Below are positions 19,101-25,736 of a stretch of DNA of 64,000 nt, one piece after another; the stretch's first letter is position 1; each line of letters begins with the position of its first letter. Source of the stretch: Leptolyngbyaceae cyanobacterium JSC-12 (GTDB lineage Bacteria > Cyanobacteriota > Cyanobacteriia > Leptolyngbyales > Leptolyngbyaceae); contig CM001633.1 of NCBI GenBank assembly GCA_000309945.1, positions 2,878,199 to 2,942,198 of the forward strand. The letters are read 5' to 3'. The notes beneath the pieces were generated by a model that worked only from the letters and a program-made list of their open reading frames with translations, did not search any database and was not told where the DNA came from. The position numbers and the translations under genes were made by a program.

Positions 19101-19695
19101 GGCGATCACTATGATGTTTGAGCGATCGTACCAGTTCTGGAATTGCCATCTCAAATTCCACAATGGCATTGCCTGCCCAACTGAACAGATCGGGAGCGAG
19201 GCGATCGAGTTTCCAAAGCACATCATCATTTGCCCAAAGCACCAGCGGAAACGAAAACTGCTTTCGGAGTTCTTCTCGCACGAGATTAGTAGCAATCAGG
19301 GCTTGATCTAGATCATGAAGCGTTTCTAGCCCAAAGATCATTAGGGCAGACGGAAAGGGGGAGGATTGAAGATTGGGGATTGAAGATGGTTGACTCCTGA
19401 CTTCTGACTCTTGGCACCTATCTCCCTCACCTTCTTTACCTTCGGCTCCCTGCGTTCGCTCTGCTATTGCCATGTGAATAGTGGTATACAGCGTTTTAGC
19501 TGACTCTGGCAGGGTCAATACCTGAACAGGAATTGGAAGATGTTCCTGTAACTGCTCAGTGATGCGATCGCGTAACTGAGCATAGTTACACCGAACAACA
19601 ATCAGCGCAAACTGATTTTGCGATAGGGTAATCGCTCGAACCAGGGTGTTCAGCGATCGCTCATTCTTGAGTTCGATGTCTGTTATTTGGTCCAT
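16162..19695 (-). CDS. STAND-type NTPase with TPRs, membrane helix and SPOR-like C-terminus
   Basis: About 1177 aa from ATG 19695 (MDQITDIELKNERS); GTG 19722 and ATG 19701 are alternatives. Order: an N-terminal degenerate nucleotidyltransferase/AAA-like part (ALIVVRCNYAQL, LVLWANDDVLWKLDRLAPD) split by a low-complexity insert; helical TPR-like repeats at about 230-590, again interrupted by a Ser/Pro-rich insert; an nSTAND1-type ATPase with Walker A GPSGVGKSSILNAGLLP near 645 and Walker B ILLFDQFEEFFF near 745; a helical sensor region; a coiled coil rich in Glu/Arg; one membrane helix near 1030; and a C-terminal periplasmic domain whose ending (GTFITIGQFDTLEAAFPVV) resembles SPOR-type peptidoglycan binding. 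STAND proteins are signal-triggered switches. It lies 62 bases downstream of a second ATPase gene, and the two are likely one operon. The target is unknown. Confidence 0.82.
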   Translation of the reverse strand: MDQITDIELKNERSLNTLVRAITLSQNQFALIVVRCNYAQLRDRITEQLQEHLPIPVQVLTLPESAKTLYTTIHMAIAERTQGAEGKEGEGDRCQESEVRSQPSSIPNLQSSPFPSALMIFGLETLHDLDQALIATNLVREELRKQFSFPLVLWANDDVLWKLDRLAPDLFSWAGNAIVEFEMAIPELVRSLKHHSDRLFNSILSMGDEQFWAIWQIHPPNALRPNELTFAINDLQSNQYAIDDELQASLDFLLGQNAHSQGEMETAHELYQRSLTFWLQHMQEAKEPRAEESWEDGGDGKIRSQESEVRSQKDLQDRPISSDPSPISASPPLPSASSLSPTLPSPLPPIPYLERAACLLFYLGLWWRSYAILQRAAYRSACQQSRYYFQRSLDLFTQENRQDLVARFIIAQAETLQKLEQWDELDTLAKQALVLHKLYKDPVRQARDRGFLAEVAIARSNWEDAKQQVETALEILDVAEAELHAVDHLPDPHLENSLELAHRYHYGWYLFLRAKAEKQLGNLDCAIHALESARDRSHPSNDPFLYIQILRQLRDNYFEKGEYQLAFRTRQARRLIEHQYGYRAFVGALRLQPQEVSAGAPLPLPAQIDQQRLLAQELKASGREKDLNELIARLSQAQYKLIVIHGPSGVGKSSILNAGLLPLLQDQTFESRLPFPLLVDFYGDWQSGLQKGLKSLGLESSEQISSLPLFSPSSPLSAPLFQTLINQLKTATERNVLPILLFDQFEEFFFTYNTVQERIPFYRFLGECLKLPFVKVVLSLREDYLHYLLEFQRYANLDIINNDILGKQIRYPLGDLTLADAKAVIKSLTEKAQFYLPDDLVDALVHDLAGELGEVRPIELQVVGAQLQAEGIDTLAKYQQKGPKEKLVQRSLEDVVKDCGPENEDLARIVLFLLTNEKGARPLKTREDLEADLVDLGLTHAIANLDLVLEVLVGSGLVFLIPDFPADCYQLVHDYLVSFIRHDQESEVAQLEAELQREREQRRVAEKELQRSEEKLHQIEQTTRRILRQGIAGFAMIAILSGGIVAWTSYTAQKARETAQKAATQAEIARSLLESGICITVPPLENSNLNYQCTYRYTVAIPVNNHAQTATGMLNEIQQVEPRASLTRAAPGTFITIGQFDTLEAAFPVVEHLKQKGFDAIVVPRVQVTERENANNP
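18757..18800. repeat. Heptamer-like low-complexity insert in the STAND gene
   Basis: The plus strand reads as consecutive variants of TGACTTC (TGACTTC, TGACTTC, TGACTCC, TGGCTTC, TGATTTT). It is followed on the coding strand by a long Pro/Ser-rich run (18630-18740). In the protein it gives IRSQESEVRSQ followed by Pro-Ser-Leu repeats, between TPR-like helices, with the frame kept. Confidence 0.8.
19360..19416. repeat. Second heptamer-like insert in the STAND gene
   Basis: TGACTCC, TGACTTC, TGACTCT occur in succession at about 19391-19412. The encoded peptide is CQESEVRSQPSS, nearly the same as that made by the 18.76 kb insert. It sits in a predicted loop of the N-terminal domain and preserves the frame. 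Confidence 0.78.
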
Positions 19696-19757
19696 TGGCA
19701 TTGGAGAACCCACCCCAGTCACTCTTCGCTATCTCCCATCTCCCCACTCCTCCATCT

Positions 19758-21086
19758 CTATTCTGTCGTAGCCTCCATCAGCCATGTCTGGTATTTTGTT
19801 GTTTCCGCCAGTACAGGATTAATGCCAAACCAGGTTCCTTGAGTGTCTTGATACTCAAACACAAACATACTCCGGAGCAGCATCTGATACTCAATTTCGC
19901 CTTTTACATTCTGTTGATTCACGACCTGGCAAATTAGTTTCCATTCCTCATCATCAATCGCACGAGCAAGAGAATCTCGCTGACTGCGGATAACCTGCTC
20001 AACAATCTGTCGTGGAAAGGGTGGGTCACTCTGCTGAATGCAGTTTCGTACCAACCCCAATAGGTTCCGAACATGCCCACCGCTGACTAAACAGAGGCGA
20101 TCAAGGGTTTCCAGATTGTCAAATACTTGAGAAACGTGATCAAACCGTTTCGCTGGTTCCACACCAGGAAACGCCCGTGCCAGCACCATATGCCGCAATA
20201 GATGGATTCCTTCAGCGTAGGGGTGATGGCTGCGAGTGCGGACTGGGATCATGGGCAGAACTTTGGGTGCAACTCCGCCGCCAAATCGCTGCCGCAGCGT
20301 TTCATTCTCGTTTGAGAAAATCAGAGCTAAAGGAATCGTATAAACCAGGTGACAGTTGAGTTTAGAAAGCTGATCACCCCGGTCGATGAATAAATATTCT
20401 GGCTGGGTGCGTCCAGTCTGAAGTTGCCGGGCATCGACTCGATCCAGATTATCAATAATCACGACTAGCCCTTGCTGCCCTCGGCGCTGCAATTCAGCGA
20501 TCGCGCGTCCTAGCAATTCGTCATTCATGGCTTTCAGAATGCCATTGGTGCGGGGTTCCATAAATTGGCGGAGTTGGCTACGCAAGCGGGGGCTGTCCTT
20601 CGTGCGAGCCGTAATTTTGCTAATGCCAACAGAAAATTCCACCCCAGACAGTTCAATCGGAGTTTGCAGAATTTCACTAATTTCTTGAAACAACCGTACA
20701 AAGTACTCTGGTTTCAACCAAATTTGGTTGGCTTCCAGGCTGGCACTCACTTGATGCGCGATCGCGAGCAAAATATCTGTCACATCCACGTCAGACATAT
20801 CCAGAAACTCGCTGGACTCGAAGTAGACGACATAAAAACCCATCTCTTCTAGTTCTGCTTTCAGTCGGCGCAATTCAGTAGATTTGCCACACCCTACATG
20901 CCCAGTAAATAACTGGCAAGTCCATTCATTGGGCAGTAATGCGATCGTGCGCTTCAGTTCCCGAATATGATTGCTGCCTCGAACTGTCGCAAAGTCAATG
21001 TAATACTGTCGATCCTGCGAATTGCTGTAAGACAACGGCAGAGCAGGGTTACAGGCTTTGAAGAAACTGGCAACGTCAAGGGGCAT
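19758..21086 (-). CDS. P-loop ATPase, first gene of the two-ATPase operon
   Basis: 442 aa from ATG 21086 (MPLDVASFFKACNP); the extra 20 codons upstream look non-coding. An AAA/ORC-like ATPase: Walker A TGHVGCGKSTELRRL near residue 58, a region VVYFESSEFLDMSDVDVTDIL, and Walker B GLVVIIDNLDRVDA near 225, followed by a sensor-like strand CHLVYTIPLALIF. The C-terminal part (LVSGGHVRNLLGLVRNCI) resembles the lid and winged-helix of ORC/Cdc6-type STAND relatives. It has no membrane segment. Close relatives beginning with the same N-terminal block are known to me as conserved cyanobacterial hypothetical ATPases. Its gene precedes the STAND gene by 62 bases, so joint function is likely. Role unknown. 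Confidence 0.85.
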   Translation of the reverse strand: MPLDVASFFKACNPALPLSYSNSQDRQYYIDFATVRGSNHIRELKRTIALLPNEWTCQLFTGHVGCGKSTELRRLKAELEEMGFYVVYFESSEFLDMSDVDVTDILLAIAHQVSASLEANQIWLKPEYFVRLFQEISEILQTPIELSGVEFSVGISKITARTKDSPRLRSQLRQFMEPRTNGILKAMNDELLGRAIAELQRRGQQGLVVIIDNLDRVDARQLQTGRTQPEYLFIDRGDQLSKLNCHLVYTIPLALIFSNENETLRQRFGGGVAPKVLPMIPVRTRSHHPYAEGIHLLRHMVLARAFPGVEPAKRFDHVSQVFDNLETLDRLCLVSGGHVRNLLGLVRNCIQQSDPPFPRQIVEQVIRSQRDSLARAIDDEEWKLICQVVNQQNVKGEIEYQMLLRSMFVFEYQDTQGTWFGINPVLAETTKYQTWLMEATTE

Positions 21087-21347
21087 AAGGGAAAGGCAAG
21101 AAAGATAAGGGGACAAAGAGAAGAGGCAAGCAACCCAGTGAGGCAAGACTTGAGGTCTGAACTAAGAACCAGTCAAGACGAGTAGAAAAGAATTTTGCGT
21201 GAATTTTGGGGAATTCTTGATGAAAAAGGGGAAAGAATTGCTAGGGTGAACCGGGATAAACAATTTGAGATAAAACTTCACGATCTGCTATGACGGTGGA
21301 GCGAGATCGTTGCCCAATTTTCCTAGCTGCGCCAATGGAGAAAACCC

Positions 21348-21983
21348 ATGTCTGAAATGATTTCTGTTTGGATTGAAAACACAATGACTTCGATGGGGTA
21401 CTGGGGCATTGGGCTACTGATGTTTCTAGAAAATTTGTTTCCGCCGATTCCTTCTGAACTGATCATGCCATTAGCTGGCTTTACCATTGCAAAAGGAAAA
21501 ATGGAATTTGCCCCTGCTGTATTCGCTGGGGTCGTAGGGACAGTGCTCGGTGCATTTCCCTGGTATTTTGCAGGCAAGTTCATCGGCGAACCCCGGCTCA
21601 GACATCTGGCTGATCGTTATGGTAAGTGGTTAACCCTATCAGGACGGGACATTGATAAAGCCAACAGTTGGTTTACTCGTCACGGAATTAGAGCCGTATT
21701 CTTCTGTCGCTTAGTGCCCGGTGTACGGACATTAATTTCGCTTCCGGCAGGGTTGAATGAAATGCCGTTGTTCACCTTCACGCTGTTTTCCACCCTGGGT
21801 ACAACGCTTTGGGTGGTTTTTTTAACGTTTCTCGGGCTGAAGTTGGGTGAAAATTATGCTCTGGTTGACGTGTGGCTAGCGCCTCTCTCCAAGATTATCC
21901 TTTTGGGTATCCTTTTAGCATTTGGAGTATGGATCTGGAAGCGGAGAACATCGAGGATGCGGCGGCGGAAAAGTGGTTTGTAG
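21348..21983 (+). CDS. DedA family membrane protein
   Basis: 211 aa with four to five membrane segments. Family motifs: FLENLFPPIPSELIMPLAGF at residues 25-44, a GAFPWYFAGKFIG loop, and FFCRLVPGVRTLISLPAG, whose Arg and Gly-Val-Arg pattern is the conserved DedA/SNARE-associated Golgi core. DedA proteins are linked to membrane potential, drug tolerance and lipid scrambling (UptA-type undecaprenyl phosphate recycling is one known role). The start is supported by GGAG seven bases before the ATG. The gene is divergent from the ATPase operon with about 260 bases between, enough for two promoters. Confidence 0.93.
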   Translation: MSEMISVWIENTMTSMGYWGIGLLMFLENLFPPIPSELIMPLAGFTIAKGKMEFAPAVFAGVVGTVLGAFPWYFAGKFIGEPRLRHLADRYGKWLTLSGRDIDKANSWFTRHGIRAVFFCRLVPGVRTLISLPAGLNEMPLFTFTLFSTLGTTLWVVFLTFLGLKLGENYALVDVWLAPLSKIILLGILLAFGVWIWKRRTSRMRRRKSGL

Positions 21984-22409
21984 AGATTTATTGCGATCAC
22001 TCACTTAATGGGCACATAATTTTCACCTCAAACGTCCTACAAACTATCCAGGTATCATGAAAATCTTTTAGATTGGTTCGCTACGGTTGATTCAGCGAAA
22101 CGAGTCGCTTGAGCCATGTTCTAATCACCTGCTTTTTTGTATCTGTGCCGTTGTAAGAGATAATGTTGGCTATGCAATTGGAAGTTGGGATGGCTGTTAG
22201 CGACGGCACCTAAGGATTTTCTATCCGTTGTTTACAACATCATTGGGGAGATTGAGTTGAATAGTCAGCACTGTTTCAGGGCGATACTTCGGAGGGCAGG
22301 TTCCTTTGTATGTCGATAAGTATTTATTACAAAGTATCCTGGTGATCGTCACTGTGTCGATTGCCCCATCGATTCTTCAAGTTTATTCAAAAATACTATT
22401 CAGCAAACG
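21984..22409. other. 426-base gap, no gene recognised
   Basis: I see no tRNA, convincing hairpin with a T-run, or small gene with a ribosome site. It probably holds the promoter of the ABC exporter. The exporter's own frame stays open back to 22320 but has no ATG there. Confidence 0.4.
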
Positions 22410-24143
22410 TTGAAAGACCGCGATCGCTACTTGAAGCTTTTTGCTTATATTCGACCTCAGACGCAAACGATTCTTCAAGCCCTAATTTGCACGCTGATTT
22501 TTACGGCAATGTGGCCCGTTTTAGCGTGGTTGGCAGGTGGAATTGCAGAACCAATTGCTCGAGGTCAAGTTTTGGCTATTGGGCGCATGGCAGGGATTGG
22601 AGCCTTAATTTTTTTGGCGCAGAAAATTGCCCAATATGGCCAGGATACACTCATGGCAAAGGCTGCTTTAGCGATCGCATTCAAACTACGCACCCAGGTT
22701 TATGCTCACCTGCAACGTCTTAGCCTCAGCTATTTTGAAACTGCACAAAGTGGCGATCTTGCCTACCGAATGACTGAAGATATCGACCGGATTGGAGAAG
22801 TCATCAATAAAGTATTCCACCAGTTTCTTCCCAGTGTGTTGCAGTTGATCGTCGTCCTAGGCTATATGGTGTACCTCAACTGGCAATTAACTGTGACAAC
22901 GCTTGTAATCGCGCCCGTGATGGCAGCATTGATTGCCTGGTTTGGAGAGCGCATTCGGACGTTGTCGTATCGCAGTCAGAGCCGAATCTCGAATCTATCT
23001 GCGTTACTGGTTGAGGTCTTTAGTGGGATGCGATTGGTTCAGGCATTTGCCGCGGAAGATTACACCCTGGAGCGGTTTAGCCGCGAAGCAGAGCGGAATC
23101 GGTTGGCGCGATACCGTACTGAGAAGCTTAAGGCAATTCAGTCGCCTGTAGTGGGCTTCTTAGAAGCGATCTCTCTGTTGCTCTTGTTGCTTCTGGGTGG
23201 GTGGCAAGTGTCGCAGAATAATCTCACAGGCAGCCAGTTCGTCAGTTATCTGGCAGCAGTAGTGATGTTGATTGACCCTATCTCTCTACTCACTAGTAAC
23301 TATAACGAGTTCAAGCAGGGAGAAGCCTCGATTGACCGGGTGTTTGAACTGTTGGCTATGCAACCAACTGTGGTTGAGCATCCTGATGCAATTAGCCTAC
23401 CGCCCGTAACGGGGAAAGTGGAGTATCAAAATGTGGAGTTTGCCTATCATCCAGATCAACCAGTGCTCAAGCGCTTAAATTTATTGGCACTGCCAGGAGA
23501 AGCGATCGCCTTGGTGGGGCATTCTGGCTCTGGCAAAACTACCCTGGCAAATCTCTTGCCTCGCTTTTACGATCCACAGCAGGGGAAAATTTTCATTGAC
23601 GGAATCAATATTCGAGATGTGACCCTCCGCAGTTTGCGCCGTCAGATTGGCATTGTGCCCCAAGAAACAATTTTGTTTTCTGGCACAATTGCACAAAATA
23701 TTGCCTTTGGGCAAAATCATGTGGATGCAGATGCCATTCAGGAAGCAGCCAAAATCGCTAATGCTCACCAGTTCATCATTCAATTTCCAGATGGGTACAA
23801 CACTTGGGTCGGAGAACGTGGAGTGAATTTGTCTGGCGGGCAACGACAGCGTTTAGCGATCGCCCGTGCCGTTTTGCTCAACCCTCGTATTCTCATCCTG
23901 GATGAAGCCACCTCCGCCCTCGATTCCGAATCAGAAGCCCTGGTGCAGGAAGCTCTAGAGCGAGTCATGCGAAACCGCACAGTCTTTATCATTGCTCATC
24001 GGCTGGCAACGGTTCGTCGGGCAGATCGCATTCTCGTGTTAGAGCATGGGCATGTGGTTGAGTCTGGCACCCATACTGAATTGCTGAATCATGGTGGACG
24101 CTATGCCCGATTCTACGCTCAACAGTTTCAGGAACGTTTGTAA
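22410..24143 (+). CDS. ABC exporter, fused permease and ATPase (MsbA/MdlB type)
   Basis: 577 aa. Six membrane segments in the first 310 residues (ILQALICTLIFTAMWPVLAWLAGG is the first), then the nucleotide-binding domain: Walker A GHSGSGKTTL, Q-loop VPQE, signature LSGGQRQRLAIARAVL, Walker B ILILDEATSALD and H-loop IIAHRLAT. This is a half-transporter that dimerises to export lipids, peptides or drugs; the substrate cannot be told. The start is a TTG at 22410; the frame is open to 22320 without any ATG, so TTG is the best choice although no Shine-Dalgarno precedes it. The last 16 bases overlap the 3' end of dprA on the other strand. Confidence 0.92.
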   Translation: MKDRDRYLKLFAYIRPQTQTILQALICTLIFTAMWPVLAWLAGGIAEPIARGQVLAIGRMAGIGALIFLAQKIAQYGQDTLMAKAALAIAFKLRTQVYAHLQRLSLSYFETAQSGDLAYRMTEDIDRIGEVINKVFHQFLPSVLQLIVVLGYMVYLNWQLTVTTLVIAPVMAALIAWFGERIRTLSYRSQSRISNLSALLVEVFSGMRLVQAFAAEDYTLERFSREAERNRLARYRTEKLKAIQSPVVGFLEAISLLLLLLLGGWQVSQNNLTGSQFVSYLAAVVMLIDPISLLTSNYNEFKQGEASIDRVFELLAMQPTVVEHPDAISLPPVTGKVEYQNVEFAYHPDQPVLKRLNLLALPGEAIALVGHSGSGKTTLANLLPRFYDPQQGKIFIDGINIRDVTLRSLRRQIGIVPQETILFSGTIAQNIAFGQNHVDADAIQEAAKIANAHQFIIQFPDGYNTWVGERGVNLSGGQRQRLAIARAVLLNPRILILDEATSALDSESEALVQEALERVMRNRTVFIIAHRLATVRRADRILVLEHGHVVESGTHTELLNHGGRYARFYAQQFQERL

Positions 24144-25252
24144 CGCATTCCCGGCATCTGAGTTATCAAGCCTTCCATCTCGAGTTGAAGTAACACTCCA
24201 GAAACAGTACTCGTGGGTAGCCCCGTTGTTTGCACTAAGTAATCAAACGGAACAGCATCCCCCGCTTGAGATAGCTTCTCCAGGCTCTGCAAAATCTGCT
24301 CCCACTCCGGCTCGAGATTAACTGGCAAGCGAGTCTGGATTGGTTGAGTAGGGGATATATCCAGGGTTGGTAGCATTCCCAACATCTCTAACAGTTCATC
24401 CTCCAGAATTGGATGGGCACCTTTGCTGATCAGTTTCAAACAGCCGATCGCTCTGGGATTGTCCAAACTGCCAGGGAGCGCATATACATCTCGTCCATAC
24501 TCGTTGGCATAATGAGCCGTAATCAATCCACCTGATTTTTCTCCGGCTTCCATCACTAGAGTGGCGCGGCATAGCCCAGCAATGATGCGGTTGCGACGAG
24601 GAAAGAAAATGCGATCCGGCTTGGTGCCTGCAGGATGTTCACTCAATATCAAGCCAACCTGCCTGATGTGCTGATGCAGTTTTCGATTTGACCAGGGATA
24701 AATCACATCTGTGCCACAGCCCAGAACCGCGATCGTCCGTCCCTTTGCCGCTAAACAGCTTCGATGCACCTCAGTATCAATTCCTTCTGCCATCCCAGAT
24801 ACGACTGTAAACCCATGCTCAACCAGCAATCTGGTAATTCGCTGCGTCCAACGTTTGCCATACTCGGAGGGGGTGCGAGTTCCAACGATCGCCACCATTG
24901 GCGTTAGTCCAGCTAGTGCCTGGGGGTCTACAATGCCGTGATAGTAAAGTACTGGCGGTGGGTCGGGAATTTCCAGCAGTAAGCGTGGATAATCGCGATC
25001 AGCAGGTGTCCAAAATCTTGGATTATCACGTTCGTGCTGTTGCAATAGCAGTTCTGGCTCAAGTTTGCGGCGCTCAGCCACAACCGCATCAGCCGTCAAT
25101 AAACCGAAGCCTTCAACTTCTAACAACTCCGACGCCGTTGCATTCCAGGCATCGGTCAACGTCCCAAAGTGTTTCTGTAACCGTTTGAGCAGGATCGGCC
25201 CGATGCCATTAACGTGAGACCAGGCAACCCAATAAGCGCGTTCTACTACCAT
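24128..25252 (-). CDS. dprA: DNA-processing protein DprA
   Basis: 374 aa from ATG 25252. DprA binds single-stranded DNA taken up during transformation and loads RecA. It has an N-terminal helix-hairpin-helix/SAM-like part (HVNGIGPILLKRLQKHFG), then the Rossmann-like core: AIVGTRTPSEYGKRWT, SGMAEGIDTEVHR, GCGTDVIYPWSNRKLH, SEHPAGTKPDRIFFPRRNRIIAGL, and a C-terminal winged-helix (LPTSTVSGVLLQLEMEGLI). Its presence fits the natural competence known in many cyanobacteria. It is divergent from the GNAT gene with only 36 bases between starts, and convergent with the ABC exporter with a 16-base overlap. Confidence 0.95.
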   Translation of the reverse strand: MVVERAYWVAWSHVNGIGPILLKRLQKHFGTLTDAWNATASELLEVEGFGLLTADAVVAERRKLEPELLLQQHERDNPRFWTPADRDYPRLLLEIPDPPPVLYYHGIVDPQALAGLTPMVAIVGTRTPSEYGKRWTQRITRLLVEHGFTVVSGMAEGIDTEVHRSCLAAKGRTIAVLGCGTDVIYPWSNRKLHQHIRQVGLILSEHPAGTKPDRIFFPRRNRIIAGLCRATLVMEAGEKSGGLITAHYANEYGRDVYALPGSLDNPRAIGCLKLISKGAHPILEDELLEMLGMLPTLDISPTQPIQTRLPVNLEPEWEQILQSLEKLSQAGDAVPFDYLVQTTGLPTSTVSGVLLQLEMEGLITQMPGMRYKRS

Positions 25253-25288
25253 GAACAGAGAATACCCAATCTGCTGCTCAACAGAACG

Positions 25289-25726
25289 ATGAATCAATTA
25301 ACCGTTCGATTGGCTACACTGCCTCAAGATTTGCCTCAAATCCACAAAATTCGTTACCTTGTGTTTCAGATTGAGCAAGGAGTAGATCCATCCCTGGAGT
25401 TTGATGGCAAGGATGATGAATCAGAGCACATGCTAATTTATCAGGGTGAGAAAGCTGTGGGTACGGTACGACTGCGACCGCTGGATGCAGACACTATTAA
25501 AATTGAGCGCCTTGCGGTACTGCGTGAATTTCGAGGAATGGGGATTGGACGGGTATTGATGGAAGCTGTTTTGGCACGATTGAACGAAACTCAGATTAAA
25601 ACTGCGTATATGAATGCTCAACAACCTGTGCAAGCATTTTACGAGCGGTTTGGGTTTGAGCCAGAAGGGAAGGTTTTTGAGGAAGCTGGAATTCCTCATA
25701 TTAGGATGAAAAAGCTGTTGCGCTAG
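25289..25726 (+). CDS. GNAT family N-acetyltransferase
   Basis: 145 aa from ATG 25289; the frame upstream overlaps the dprA start and is not needed. Acetyl-CoA-binding motif A is clear (IERLAVLREFRGMGIGRVLME), preceded by VGTVRLRPLDADTIK and followed by AYMNAQQPVQAFYERFGFEPEG, typical of the ElaA/YjcF-like branch. The substrate, a small amine or protein N-terminus, is unknown. It is followed 10 bases on by the GT39 gene, so the two may be cotranscribed. Confidence 0.9.
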   Translation: MNQLTVRLATLPQDLPQIHKIRYLVFQIEQGVDPSLEFDGKDDESEHMLIYQGEKAVGTVRLRPLDADTIKIERLAVLREFRGMGIGRVLMEAVLARLNETQIKTAYMNAQQPVQAFYERFGFEPEGKVFEEAGIPHIRMKKLLR

Positions 25727-25736
25727 CTGGATAGAC

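Noticed and set aside
22361-22723. 120-aa plus-strand frame at the ABC exporter start
   Set aside because: It is a shadow of the exporter's coding sequence in another frame.
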